64,000 nt of DNA from Bacteroidota bacterium (GTDB lineage Bacteria > Bacteroidota > Bacteroidia > Bacteroidales > FEN-979). The stretch spans positions 33,803 to 97,802 of the forward strand of contig JAPLDJ010000027.1 in assembly GCA_026391805.1 (NCBI GenBank), read 5' to 3'. Below, piece after piece: positions 8,587 to 18,248 of the stretch (its first letter is position 1; every line of letters starts with the position of its first letter). The notes under the pieces are model-generated. The model saw nothing but the letters and a program-made list of their open reading frames with translations, searched no databases and was not told the origin of the DNA. The position numbers were made by a program, and so were the translations under genes.

Positions 8587-11500
8587 CTACGGCTCTTTAT
8601 TGAACTCTTCCAGCGAGGTTACTTTAATCTCTTCCTTCTTCAGGCTGGCAAGTTCGATGTTGATCTTTTCAAGGTCGCCGGAGATGAGGTTGGTGATCTC
8701 GGTTTTGATCTGGCCGGCCTCGATGCTTAACAGGTCGAGTCCTGAAAGCTGCGAATCCGTTGGCTTTCCCATGTAGCTCATGACGGAAGCGTAGATGAAA
8801 GCGATCTTCTCGCGGAGTTTTTCCTCGCCGGTGATCTTTCCTTCCCTTACGGAGACCATCTTAACATGCAGGGTGTCCATGCGTGTTGCAATTCCGGTGA
8901 GTTTCTTCGCAAGCGGTTTCGGGACTTCCTTTGCCCGGAGCATGGCCTTGTCGCGGATCTCTTTTGCCTGACGGTCGGTGTAAGCGAGCGATTCCAGCAG
9001 GTTGTAGGCTTTCATAAGTGCTGTTTGCCGGATCTGACGGTCTTCCTTCGAGTATATGGATTTAGGATCGGCCACCAGGTGGATCTTTGTTTCAAAAACC
9101 TCCTTATTCTTGGTCAGCTTTACGCTATATTCCCCCGGGGGATAATTCGGGCCTGACATGGCAGATCCTTCCAGCTGCGGCGATACAGGAACCTTAGGAG
9201 GCTTCATGCGGATCGTCCAGTTCACCTGGTTGATCCCCTTACGCGTGCCTGCCGGCAGTTTCTTTATGGACTTGCCATCGGCATCAAAGATCTCGATGTA
9301 GATATCCCCGAACAGGTGGCGTTTCTTCAGATAATAAAGGATGGGCGCCGATTCCTGGGGAACCTGTCCGATGAATTCATCATCGCCGTTCCACTCCTGG
9401 GTAAATGAATTTTCGCGGATCACATAATCTTTAGTTTTGATGAATTTTACATCTTCATTCAGCACCTCCTGGGTGAGTTCGCGAAACGGGGTAATGTCGT
9501 CGATGATCATGATGCCGCGGCCGTGTGTTGCGAGCACCAGCGATTGATCACGGGCATGAATGGTCATGTCCATGACCGGAACCTTCGGTACATTCCCTTT
9601 GAAACAGGCCCAGCTCTCGCCTCCGTTTACAGAAAGGTACAGACCCCATTCTGTTCCGAGGAAAAGCAGGTTTGGATTAACAATGTCTTCCTTTATGATG
9701 TGGCAGTATGCTTTGAGAGAAGTATCGGCCAGCGCTTTCCAGCTCTTTCCAAGGTCGGTGGATTTGAAAACGTAAGGTGTTTTATCGCCCATCCGGTGTC
9801 CGTCGAAGGTCACAAAGACGGTATTTTTATCGAACCGGCCGGGTTCCACATACGAGCACCAGGTGTTTACGGGCAGTCCCGGAATGTTCTTCACCACGTT
9901 CGTCCAGGTTTTCCCGCCATCGGCCGTAACCTGCAGGTTGCCGTCGTCGGTGCCGGCCCAGATGACCAGGCTGTCGAGCGGCGATTCATTGATGGTATAA
10001 ATCGTACAATGGTTTTCAGCTGAAGAATTATCGATGGTAAGTCCGCCGGATTTCTCCTGCTTGGTTTTTTTGGGATCATCGGTGGTAAGATCGGGCGAGA
10101 TCCGCGTCCATGAATCGCCCCGGTTGGTTGTTTTATACAGGTACTGCGCCCCGGCGTAAAATGAATTGCTCCTGGGGCTGAATATCATCGGGGCATTCCA
10201 GTTGAAGCGCAGATCTTTCGTCTCTTTGTCTTTGAAAGGGATCAGCGATTTGTATTCGCCGGTCTTGAGGGAATACCGGGCGATCTTGCCTCCCTGGAAC
10301 TGCCAGTAGAGGATCGTCGAATCCAGCTTGTCGCGATAGACATAAAAACCATCCCCGAAACCGACGTTTTTCCAGCTGCTGTTGGTGATGCCGTATGAAG
10401 CCCTCGACGGGGCATACCATGATCCGTTGTCCTGGAGTCCGCCATAAACGTTGAAAGGATCGGCATTGTCGGTACTGACATGATAAAACTGCGAAACCGG
10501 AAGGTTCCGCATGAACCGCCAGGTATTGCCCCTGTCCATCGTATAATAAACACCTCCGTCGGTTCCCATGTAGATGAATTTCGGGTCTTTCTTACTGATG
10601 TAAATAGGATGGCAGTCGCCATGGTAATTTCCTCCTTCAACGGAGGAAGAGCCGAAGGTCCTGCCGCCGTCGGTGCTTTTATAAAGGTTATAGGCAGGCT
10701 TATAAACGATATTGGTGTCAACCGGATCAAGGGCCAGGTAGGAGAAATAGAAAGGCCGGTCGTTGACGGCTTCCGACTGGCACATCAGGTTCCAGGTGAT
10801 CCCCTTGTCGACCGAACGGTACAACCCTGTTTTCTCTGCTTCCACCAGTGCATAGACCATTTCGGGTTTCACCGGCGAAATACGGATCGTGATCCTGCCA
10901 AGAATTCCGGAAGGAAGCCCGGCTGTGATCTTCATCCAGGTTTTCCCCCCGTCGGCTGACCGGAAAAACCCACTCCCTTTTCCGCCTGAACTGAAGGCCC
11001 AAGGAAATCTTCTGAATTCCCACATTCCCGCGTACATGATATCGGGGTTGACAGGATCGATGGCCACATCACAGCATCCGGTATTGTCATCTACAAAAAA
11101 GATTTTTTCCCAGGTTTTTCCCCCGTCGGCGGTTTTATACAATCCACGATCCGGACTTGAATTCCAAAGGTTTCCCAGGGCAGCAACAAAGACGATGTCC
11201 GGATTTTTCGGATGGATGACGATCTTCCCGATGCGTTCTGTTTTTTCAAGTCCCATTTTCTGCCAGGTATCACCGCCGTTTTTTGTTTTGTAGATGCCGT
11301 CGCCCACGGAAGTGGAATTCCGCACCCAGACTTCACCTGTTCCGACCCACACCGTATCGGGATGATCCTGGTCGATGGTAATGGCGCCGATGGCCTGATT
11401 GTATTTATCGAAAACAGGTTTAAAGGTTGTCCCGTAGTTTTTCGATTTCCATACGCCGCCGCTGGCGGCCCCCACATAGAGAATAGTCGGATTGCGGTCG

Positions 11501-11652
11501 ACTGCATCCAGGGCAGAGATCCTGCCGCTCATCGTAGCGGAACCGATCTGCCGTGCTTTGATATCTCCGAATGAATTTTCATCCATCCTGACTTGGGACA
11601 ACGCCGTCTGTGTGAAGAGGGCGAAAAGAAAAATGAAAAGAGTGCGGTACAT
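8587..11652 (-). CDS. Secreted BNR/VPS10-type repeat protein (glycosyl-hydrolase-like propeller)
   Basis: The 1,021-residue protein starts with a signal peptide ending at ALS-Q. Residues 30 to about 720 carry many BNR/Asp-box units of the YKTADGGKTW and STDGGRTF kind, spaced as in sortilin/VPS10 or xyloglucanase-like beta-propellers. After about residue 740 comes a beta-rich linker. The end is a charged helical part (about 880-1021). Such proteins are often labelled glycosyl hydrolase, but no catalytic residues can be assigned here, so a binding or photosystem-stability-like propeller is equally possible. No T9SS sorting domain is visible. It lies 23 bases downstream of the LolA-like gene and is probably co-transcribed with it. 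Confidence 0.8.
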   Translation of the reverse strand: MYRTLFIFLFALFTQTALSQVRMDENSFGDIKARQIGSATMSGRISALDAVDRNPTILYVGAASGGVWKSKNYGTTFKPVFDKYNQAIGAITIDQDHPDTVWVGTGEVWVRNSTSVGDGIYKTKNGGDTWQKMGLEKTERIGKIVIHPKNPDIVFVAALGNLWNSSPDRGLYKTADGGKTWEKIFFVDDNTGCCDVAIDPVNPDIMYAGMWEFRRFPWAFSSGGKGSGFFRSADGGKTWMKITAGLPSGILGRITIRISPVKPEMVYALVEAEKTGLYRSVDKGITWNLMCQSEAVNDRPFYFSYLALDPVDTNIVYKPAYNLYKSTDGGRTFGSSSVEGGNYHGDCHPIYISKKDPKFIYMGTDGGVYYTMDRGNTWRFMRNLPVSQFYHVSTDNADPFNVYGGLQDNGSWYAPSRASYGITNSSWKNVGFGDGFYVYRDKLDSTILYWQFQGGKIARYSLKTGEYKSLIPFKDKETKDLRFNWNAPMIFSPRSNSFYAGAQYLYKTTNRGDSWTRISPDLTTDDPKKTKQEKSGGLTIDNSSAENHCTIYTINESPLDSLVIWAGTDDGNLQVTADGGKTWTNVVKNIPGLPVNTWCSYVEPGRFDKNTVFVTFDGHRMGDKTPYVFKSTDLGKSWKALADTSLKAYCHIIKEDIVNPNLLFLGTEWGLYLSVNGGESWACFKGNVPKVPVMDMTIHARDQSLVLATHGRGIMIIDDITPFRELTQEVLNEDVKFIKTKDYVIRENSFTQEWNGDDEFIGQVPQESAPILYYLKKRHLFGDIYIEIFDADGKSIKKLPAGTRKGINQVNWTIRMKPPKVPVSPQLEGSAMSGPNYPPGEYSVKLTKNKEVFETKIHLVADPKSIYSKEDRQIRQTALMKAYNLLESLAYTDRQAKEIRDKAMLRAKEVPKPLAKKLTGIATRMDTLHVKMVSVREGKITGEEKLREKIAFIYASVMSYMGKPTDSQLSGLDLLSIEAGQIKTEITNLISGDLEKINIELASLKKEEIKVTSLEEFNKEP

Positions 11653-11675
11653 GGTGAGCGGTTTTTAGGGAACGG

Positions 11676-12404
11676 TTATTTTTTTACCGGTTTCATAAAG
11701 AGGCTGTCGCTGACGGGCAGGTCAACTTCCATTTTCTCAATTTCCACCTGGGAAATCGTCTGGCCTTTATATTTGCTTGTGATGGCGCTGGCCATCAGGA
11801 CTCCGTTGAATTCCCTGTAATTGGAAAGATAGCTTTCCGATTCGGCTTCATTGCCCTGGATCTTTGTGACGCTTGAAACTTTCACCGGAAGATAGGTCTC
11901 CGCATCAATAAAATAGTTTTCAATATCCCCGTCGGCTCGTGTCAGCTTTATTTTATAGACGGGAGATCCGTCCAGGTCCTCTTTCCCGATCAGTTCGGCG
12001 GTATGTCCTTTTTCCTTCCAGTTGTAAAGGCTTCCTTCGATATCTGCCTGGCTTTTCATGCCCTTGATCTCATCGGAGGTCATCTCCTGCGGATCCGAAG
12101 AACCTGACCATGGTACAATGCTCCATCCCTTTGTTCCGTCAAAGGCCTGGATCATCCTCATGCCCTGGATCTCTGCCTCGATCCTGAGTTTCCCCGGACG
12201 TTTCGTGATCATCTTAAAGGGATATTCCACTCCACCTGCTATGGTTTTTCCGCTGCCGGATATCGTTTGCCAGTCTTTCATCTTTTCAAGGCCAATGGCT
12301 TTGTAATAGGCGTACAGAATGTCGTCGAGCTTTGCTTCCTGTGCCCGGGCGATCATTGATCCCAGGAAGGAAACGACAAATAATAAGACAAGTTTCTTTT
12401 TCAT
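11676..12404 (-). CDS. LolA-like outer-membrane lipoprotein-sorting protein
   Basis: The 242-residue periplasmic protein has a signal peptide (MKKKLVLLFVVSFLGSMIARA, cut before Q). The body resembles the LolA/LppX fold: an early region on the substrate's effect (PGKLRIEAEIQG), then AFDGTKGWSI, a DGSPVYKIKL strand, and YFIDAETYLPVKV near residue 165. Bacteroidota carry many such proteins, usually beside the secreted protein they serve. It precedes the BNR-repeat gene on the same strand, which suggests a joint role in the envelope. It lacks features that would prove it is the housekeeping LolA. Confidence 0.7.
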   Translation of the reverse strand: MKKKLVLLFVVSFLGSMIARAQEAKLDDILYAYYKAIGLEKMKDWQTISGSGKTIAGGVEYPFKMITKRPGKLRIEAEIQGMRMIQAFDGTKGWSIVPWSGSSDPQEMTSDEIKGMKSQADIEGSLYNWKEKGHTAELIGKEDLDGSPVYKIKLTRADGDIENYFIDAETYLPVKVSSVTKIQGNEAESESYLSNYREFNGVLMASAITSKYKGQTISQVEIEKMEVDLPVSDSLFMKPVKK

Positions 12405-12446
12405 ATTAGGGTTTTTTTATAAATGTATGACTTTTTATTGCAATTC

Positions 12447-12555
12447 CTCTGTGAGCCTCCCTGCCTACCGACAGGCAGGTGTGCCTTCTCTGTGGTTCTC
12501 AGTGAAACAATTTTTTACACAGAGGTTCACGGAGAAGACACAGAGTTACACAGAG
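12447..12555. repeat. Interspersed palindromic repeat, ACAGAG family, with inner CCTGCC hairpin
   Basis: The outer arms begin CTCTGTG (12447) and end CACAGAG (12555), with repeated CTTCTCTGTG / CACAGAGGTTCAC units between. A second hairpin, CCTGCCT-ACCGAC-AGGCAGG (12460-12479), has inserted in the left arm. Related copies are at 27349-27442 and 48165-48232. It fills most of the gap between the lolA-like gene and guaD. Confidence 0.75.
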
Positions 12556-12582
12556 ATGATTTCATTGATTAATATTAGATTT

Positions 12583-13056
12583 TCAGTATGGTATTTTATC
12601 AGCTTTCTCACTCCATTCCCTGAAAAGTTCTTCAGCCTGCGGGTGACCGACCTGCTGAAAACGGATCGTTCTCTGTTCAGGTGCAAGTGCGATCTCCTCA
12701 TAAATGTGATTATCCTTGAACCCGCTGGCTTCCGCATCGTAACGGGAAGAACAATAAAACACCTCCTTGATGTTGGCCCAGTATATAGCCGACAGGCACA
12801 TCGGGCAGGGTTCGCAGGTCGCATACAGCACTGAACCTTCAAGGTCAAAAGTCGCAAACGTCTTGCATGCATCGCGGATGGCTACGATTTCCGCATGGGC
12901 GGTCGGGTCGTTGGTTGAACTCACCCGGTTCCCGCCTTTGCCGATGATCCGGCCATCCTTTACAACAACAGCCCCGAAAGGTCCGCCGGTGTTGGACCTT
13001 AATGACTCATAGGCAGATTTGAATGCTTCATCAAAGTAGATTGAGTGAGATGTCAT
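12583..13056 (-). CDS. guaD: Guanine deaminase, cytidine-deaminase fold
   Basis: The 157-residue protein matches the size of Bacillus GuaD, which converts guanine to xanthine and ammonia. The zinc site is intact: TAHAEIVAIRDA gives His and the catalytic Glu, and CEPCPMCLSAIYWA gives the two Cys. The C-terminal DAEASGFKDNHIYEEIALAP favours guanine deaminase over the tRNA adenosine deaminase TadA. It is divergent from ygfK across a 361-base gap, at the edge of the purine island. Its product, xanthine, is the substrate of the two xanthine dehydrogenases encoded downstream. The annotation as GuaD rather than a general nucleobase deaminase rests on both sequence and context. Confidence 0.85.
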   Translation of the reverse strand: MTSHSIYFDEAFKSAYESLRSNTGGPFGAVVVKDGRIIGKGGNRVSSTNDPTAHAEIVAIRDACKTFATFDLEGSVLYATCEPCPMCLSAIYWANIKEVFYCSSRYDAEASGFKDNHIYEEIALAPEQRTIRFQQVGHPQAEELFREWSEKADKIPY

Positions 13057-13125
13057 AATTGCTTGATGATTTTAATTTTTTTATCCACTCCCACTGCGGG
13101 GCCAACCAAAAAGTATTTTTTCTTC

Positions 13126-13226
13126 TCGCAGAGTTTCGCAGATTAAATCGCAGAGTTTCGCAGATGATGGATTACGTACAAAATAACTCTGCGTAACTCA
13201 GCGAAAAACTTTGCGTAACTCTGCGT
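13126..13226. repeat. Interspersed palindromic repeat in the guaD-ygfK divergent gap
   Basis: Direct copies of CGCAGAGTTTCGCAGAT (13127-13175) face ACTCTGCGTAACTCAGCG and ACTTTGCGTAACTCTGCG (13187-13226), forming a long imperfect palindrome. The rest of the 13057-13417 gap holds no gene that I can see. TAAATTTG at 13409-13416 is the only promoter-like box, directly before the ygfK ATG. Confidence 0.7.
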
Positions 13227-13417
13227 GACATTTTGTTTAAACATTTTTCGAAGGTCCTCTGTTTCTATAAGGCGAGGATCTTCATTACAGAGTAATATCA
13301 ACGCAAAAATAAGGCGTATTTCGGTTTTTTAAATAAATTATCGGTCATCCGGCCGGATTTGATGATATCATTCACAATATTCAGGATGACCCGTACCCTC
13401 AATTTTCTTAAATTTGG

Positions 13418-16400
13418 ATGCGGAAATTCATTCATTTAACCCGGGATCGCGTGTCGGACAGATTTTCACCTCTTCCTCTTCCTGTACTTTTAAAGCTGAC
13501 GCTTGCTGAAATCAGGCTAAAGCGGTTCATGGGCATTCCGGACAATCTCTTTTTTATCCCTGACCCTTCGGATCCCTTCCGGATGGAACGGTACGGGAAG
13601 ATCCTCGAAACCCCGGTTGGTGTAGCAGCAGGACCTCATTCGCAGCTGGCGCTCAACATCGTGGCCGCATGGCTCTGTGGCGCACGTTACATCGAGCTGA
13701 AGACGATCCAGACACTGGATGAACTGAATGTTTCCAAGCCCTGCATTGACATGCAGGATGAAGGATACAACTGTGAATGGTCGCAGGAACTGAAAGTGGA
13801 ACAGTCGTTCCGCGAATACCTGAACGCCTGGATCCTGATCCACATCCTGCATAAGGAGCTGGGATTTGTGGGAACGCCCGGTGTCATCTTCAACATGAGC
13901 GTGGGCTATAACCTCGAAGGGATCCAAAAAGAAAATGTGCAGGAGTTCCTGAAGAAAATGCAGAATTGCACAGAGGAGCTGAACAAGGCAAAAAATACGA
14001 TCCGTGACATCTATCCTGCCATTGATGAGCTTCAGATCCCATCCTGCATTTCAGACAGTGTAACCCTCAGTACCATGCATGGCTGTCCGCCGGAAGAGAT
14101 CTCGGGGATCGGGCATTACCTGATTGAAGAGAAGAAGCTTCATACCACAATCAAGCTGAATCCGACATTAGTGGGAGCGGAGTTGCTGCGCCACCTGCTG
14201 AATGAGATTGGAGGATTCTCTGCGGAAGTTCCCGACTCCGCTTTCGGCCATGACCTGAAATACGATGATGCCCTGAAGATCCTTCAGTCGCTGAAGGCGG
14301 TCTCATCAGCAAACCAGCTTCTATTCAGTGTCAAGCTGACAAATACACTGGAAAGCCTTAACCGGAAAGGTGTTTTCGATAAGAAGGAAGAGATGGTTTA
14401 CATGAGCGGCCGGGCGCTGCATCCCATCAGCATCACCCTCGCCCGGAAACTGCAGAATGATTTCCAGGGAATGCTTGATATCTCCTTTTCGGCCGGGGCC
14501 GACTGTTTCAACATCGCACCCGTGCTTGCCTGCGGACTGAAACCTGTCACCGTTTGCAGCGACCTGCTGAAACCAGGCGGTTATGGCAGGCTTTGGCAGT
14601 ATATCGATCATCTCCGCAGGGAATTCTCAGCTGCAGAGGTAAACAGTATCAATGATTATATTCATGTTGTTTCAGGCGGAAATGAAAAAAGTGTAGAAGA
14701 GGCGGCATTGCTGAACCTGAACAATTATGCTGATAAGGTCAGGGAGAATCCTGCATATAAAAAAAGCGGGATCACGGAGCCTGACATTAAAACAGAGAGA
14801 ACGCTTGAATTTTTTGATTGCATCCATGCTCCCTGTGTGGATACCTGCCCGGCGAACCAGGATATTCCCGGTTACATGTACCACATCTCAAAGGCGGATC
14901 CTGCTGCTGCATTTAAAACCATTTTCGAAACGAACCCTTTCCCCTCCGTGACCGGCATGGTGTGCGACCACCTCTGCCAGCTGAAATGCACCCGGATCAA
15001 TTACGATGAAGAATTACGGATCAGGGAAATCAAGCGGTACGTTGCGGAGAATGAAAATCCCGCGAATGACGAAAAACCGGCGACACCCTGCGGAAAAAAA
15101 GCTGCTATTATCGGCGCCGGTCCGGCAGGGCTTTCCTGCGCATGGTTCCTGCGCAAAGCCGGGTTTGAAGTTCATGTTTTTGAAGAGAAGAGTTTTCCCG
15201 GCGGAATGGTTTCGGCCGCCATTCCTGCGTTCCGGCTGACAGGTGAAGCCATCGACCGTGATGTACGACGCATCCTGGATTCCGGCGTAATCCTTCATGA
15301 CAATTATAAGGTTGATCAGGAGAATTTTGAAACCATCCGGACGACTCATGATATCCTATTTCTTGCTGCCGGTGCGCAGCAATCGGTTAAGATTGACATT
15401 GAAGGGTTCGGTTCCGAAGGTGTTATTGACCCGCTCGATTTTTTATTTGATGCCAAGAAAGATCCGAAACCGCTGAAGGGCAAAAATGTGGTGATCATCG
15501 GTGGTGGCAACACCGCGATGGATGCCGCCCGCGCGGCTTACCGGCTGGTGGGGCATGAGGGGAACGTGACGCTGATATACCGTCGCACGATCCGTGAAAT
15601 GCCGGCCGATAAAGGAGAGATCAAGGCGGTACAGGAAGAAGGGATAAGGATCATTGAACTGACAAACCCTGAACGGGTAATCACTACTGATGGAAAGGTC
15701 AGTTCGCTTGTTAGTTCCCGTAATGTACTTGCGATGGCAGGGAAAGACGGAAGACCAATTCCGGTTAAGGTCCCGGATTCGGAATTTGAGATCTTCTGTG
15801 ATACCATCATTCCAGCCATCGGGCAGAAACTGTCCATCGGATTCGCAATGCCGGAACAACTCAAAACGACCGGAAAAGGATATAAGACCACGATTGATGG
15901 ACTGTACATTGGCGGCGATGCCCTCCGGGGCGCCTCCACTGCCATCAATGCCATTGCCGACGGAAGGAAGGCCGCAGAAGAGATCATTGCCGATCTTTCT
16001 TTAGAAAACCGGAAAAACAGAAGAAAACCGGAAAAGGAGATCGATTTTCCCGAACTGATGAAGCGAAAATCGATCCGTCAGTATGGCGTTTCTCCTGCAG
16101 AGACTCCGCTTGATGACCGGATGAACTTCAGCCTCGTCATGGATTCGCTTTCCGGTGAACAGGCAGTGGAAGAAGCATCGCGCTGCCTCCAGTGCGATGA
16201 GATCTGCAACGTTTGCGTTACCGTTTGTCCCAACCTTGCCAATTTCAGCTACCGCATCGACCCGGCGACTTATCATCTGCAGAAAGCAGTTCGCAGGGAG
16301 GATGGAACCATCGGGTTTGAACCCGACAGGACCTTTGCCGTTGAGCAATCCTGGCAGATCCTGAACATCCGTGACCTCTGCAACGAATGCGGAAATTGCA

Positions 16401-16735
16401 CGACCTTCTGTCCAAGCAGCGGCAAGCCTTTTAAAGACAAGCCCGGACTTTGCCTTTCCGTTCCCACGCTGAATGCAGAAGGGGAAGGCTATTTCCTGAG
16501 CCGGCTGCCCGACAGGGATGTCCTTATCTTCAAACAAAAAGAGGGCATAAAAACACTGACACTTGCCGATGGAAAATATCTCTACGAAACCGAAAATGTA
16601 AAAGCTGCCATCAGCCCGGAGGACTTTACACTTTTGAAGGTTGATTTCCTGACACCCTGCACGAAGGAATCTTATTTTACGACTGCAGCAGAGATGAGCA
16701 TAGTGATGAAAGGGGCCATGCAGCTGCCGGTATGA
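13418..16735 (+). CDS. ygfK: YgfK-type putative selenate reductase subunit (FAD and Fe-S oxidoreductase)
   Basis: The 1,105-residue protein matches E. coli YgfK (about 1,030) along its length. The N-terminal 450 residues resemble a TIM-barrel of the dihydroorotate-dehydrogenase kind (TPVGVAAGPHSQLALN, STMHGCPPEEI, SDLLKPGGYG). A CxxxxCxxxC Fe-S motif starts at residue 468. FAD and NAD(P) Rossmann motifs (GAGPAGLSCAW near 566, GGGNTAMDAA near 695) follow, as in GltD/PreT. Two more cysteine clusters start near 923 and 988 and suit 4Fe-4S ferredoxin centres. YgfK is found with selenium-linked Mo hydroxylases and likely moves electrons for purine or pyrimidine ring chemistry; its true reaction is unsettled. 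TAAATTTG ends 1 base before this ATG, so the GTG at 13451, which fits the E. coli start better, is an alternative. Confidence 0.9.
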   Translation: MRKFIHLTRDRVSDRFSPLPLPVLLKLTLAEIRLKRFMGIPDNLFFIPDPSDPFRMERYGKILETPVGVAAGPHSQLALNIVAAWLCGARYIELKTIQTLDELNVSKPCIDMQDEGYNCEWSQELKVEQSFREYLNAWILIHILHKELGFVGTPGVIFNMSVGYNLEGIQKENVQEFLKKMQNCTEELNKAKNTIRDIYPAIDELQIPSCISDSVTLSTMHGCPPEEISGIGHYLIEEKKLHTTIKLNPTLVGAELLRHLLNEIGGFSAEVPDSAFGHDLKYDDALKILQSLKAVSSANQLLFSVKLTNTLESLNRKGVFDKKEEMVYMSGRALHPISITLARKLQNDFQGMLDISFSAGADCFNIAPVLACGLKPVTVCSDLLKPGGYGRLWQYIDHLRREFSAAEVNSINDYIHVVSGGNEKSVEEAALLNLNNYADKVRENPAYKKSGITEPDIKTERTLEFFDCIHAPCVDTCPANQDIPGYMYHISKADPAAAFKTIFETNPFPSVTGMVCDHLCQLKCTRINYDEELRIREIKRYVAENENPANDEKPATPCGKKAAIIGAGPAGLSCAWFLRKAGFEVHVFEEKSFPGGMVSAAIPAFRLTGEAIDRDVRRILDSGVILHDNYKVDQENFETIRTTHDILFLAAGAQQSVKIDIEGFGSEGVIDPLDFLFDAKKDPKPLKGKNVVIIGGGNTAMDAARAAYRLVGHEGNVTLIYRRTIREMPADKGEIKAVQEEGIRIIELTNPERVITTDGKVSSLVSSRNVLAMAGKDGRPIPVKVPDSEFEIFCDTIIPAIGQKLSIGFAMPEQLKTTGKGYKTTIDGLYIGGDALRGASTAINAIADGRKAAEEIIADLSLENRKNRRKPEKEIDFPELMKRKSIRQYGVSPAETPLDDRMNFSLVMDSLSGEQAVEEASRCLQCDEICNVCVTVCPNLANFSYRIDPATYHLQKAVRREDGTIGFEPDRTFAVEQSWQILNIRDLCNECGNCTTFCPSSGKPFKDKPGLCLSVPTLNAEGEGYFLSRLPDRDVLIFKQKEGIKTLTLADGKYLYETENVKAAISPEDFTLLKVDFLTPCTKESYFTTAAEMSIVMKGAMQLPV

Positions 16736-16755
16736 ACTTTATAGAATTATGAATT

Positions 16756-18228
16756 ATGATACAACTGACTGATAAAATCGTTGACACAAACATCCTGCAG
16801 AAAGCAGTTGACCGTTACCGCGAAAAAGGCATCATCCTTCCGACGTTTGCACAGATGCAAAATCCGGAGCTTATCCCGGGAAAGATAAAAGACCAGTTGA
16901 AGAAAATTGGCCTCTGGGATCTTCATCCGCTCAACCTTTTCCGGATCACCTGGAAAAATGAACCCGTTCAAAGCGGTGGATTGTTTGGCCGTCCGAATTT
17001 CCTTGAACTCCCGAAAGCCCTCACCGGCATTGATGCACGGATCGTTGTGATGCTGGGCAAATGGTTCCCGACGGGAGCACACAAGGTCGGGGCTGCCTAC
17101 GGATGCCTTGCGCCGCGCATCATAACAGGCCAGTTTGATCCGACGTATCACAAAGCCGTCTGGCCGTCGACGGGAAATTATTGCCGCGGCGGCGCCTTTG
17201 ATTCGTACCTCATGGATGTGACGGCCGTTGCCATCCTCCCTGAGGAGATGAGCCGTGAACGATTCGAATGGCTGAAAGAGATCGGCGCCGAAGTGATCGC
17301 CACGCCAGGATGTGAATCGAATGTCAAGGAGATCTACGACAAATGCTGGGAGATCCGCCGCACGCGGGAGGATTGCATGATCTTCAACCAGTTTGAAGAG
17401 TTCGGAAATTCCTGCTGGCATTATGAAGTCACGGGTCATGCGGTGGAAGAGGTCTTCAGGATGATTGCCGGCGATCGTTTACAACTTGCAGCCTATATTT
17501 CCGCCACCGGTTCTGCAGGAACCATTGCTGCAGGCGATTACCTTCGGACGAAATTCCCGCATCTGAAGGTTGTGGCTTCGGAAGCGCTGCAATGCCCGAC
17601 GCTGCTGCAGAACGGGTTCGGCGGCCACCGCATCGAAGGCATCGGCGACAAGCATGTTCCCTGGATCCACAATGTGAAAAATACGGACGTGGTAACGGCC
17701 ATCGACGATGAGGACTGCATGCGGCTGCTACGTGTTTTCAATGAGAAAGAGGGACATCAGTACCTGACGGACATCGGAGTTAGCAGAGAAATGGCCGGCA
17801 ACCTGCAGATGATTGGCATTTCAGGCATCGGGAACATCCTTTCCGCCATAAAAACAGCAAAATATTTTGAGTTGAATGGTGATGATGTCCTTGTAACAAT
17901 TGCCACTGATTCGGCAGAGATGTACGGATCGCGTCTTGAAGAACTGACAGCTGAACGGGGCGCCTATTCGTTGCTCCAGGCCGTAAAGGATCATGAAAAA
18001 TGCATGATGGGAACTACCACTGACTATATGAAAGACCTCACATATGCTGACCGGAAAGCGATCCATAACTTGAAATACTTTACCTGGGTCGAACAGCAGG
18101 CTAAGGATGTGGAAGACCTCCGCCGGCTGTGGGACGACCGTTCCGTATGGCCGGAGATCTTCAGCCAGCCGGCCCGCTGGGATGAACTGATCAATGAATT
18201 CAACGACCGGACGGGTCTTCTGAAATAA
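16756..18228 (+). CDS. PLP-dependent fold-type-II lyase-like enzyme
   Basis: The 490-residue protein belongs to the tryptophan-synthase-beta/cysteine-synthase superfamily. The likely Schiff-base lysine is in FPTGAHKVGAAYG near residue 115, with a phosphate-binding run TGSAGTIAAGDY near residue 255. The insert around WPSTGNYCRGGAF and the length set it apart from ordinary cysteine synthase (about 310). It starts 20 bases after ygfK and is followed 20 bases later by a second PLP enzyme, so it is in the purine operon. E. coli has diaminopropionate ammonia-lyase (YgeX) in this cluster, and this enzyme may fill that role, but it is not YgeX by sequence. Substrate unknown. Confidence 0.7.
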   Translation: MIQLTDKIVDTNILQKAVDRYREKGIILPTFAQMQNPELIPGKIKDQLKKIGLWDLHPLNLFRITWKNEPVQSGGLFGRPNFLELPKALTGIDARIVVMLGKWFPTGAHKVGAAYGCLAPRIITGQFDPTYHKAVWPSTGNYCRGGAFDSYLMDVTAVAILPEEMSRERFEWLKEIGAEVIATPGCESNVKEIYDKCWEIRRTREDCMIFNQFEEFGNSCWHYEVTGHAVEEVFRMIAGDRLQLAAYISATGSAGTIAAGDYLRTKFPHLKVVASEALQCPTLLQNGFGGHRIEGIGDKHVPWIHNVKNTDVVTAIDDEDCMRLLRVFNEKEGHQYLTDIGVSREMAGNLQMIGISGIGNILSAIKTAKYFELNGDDVLVTIATDSAEMYGSRLEELTAERGAYSLLQAVKDHEKCMMGTTTDYMKDLTYADRKAIHNLKYFTWVEQQAKDVEDLRRLWDDRSVWPEIFSQPARWDELINEFNDRTGLLK

Positions 18229-18248
18229 TCCTTTATCTTTATAACATT

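Noticed and set aside
8587..11652. Definite glycosyl hydrolase
   Set aside because: BNR units support a propeller, but no catalytic residues can be assigned.
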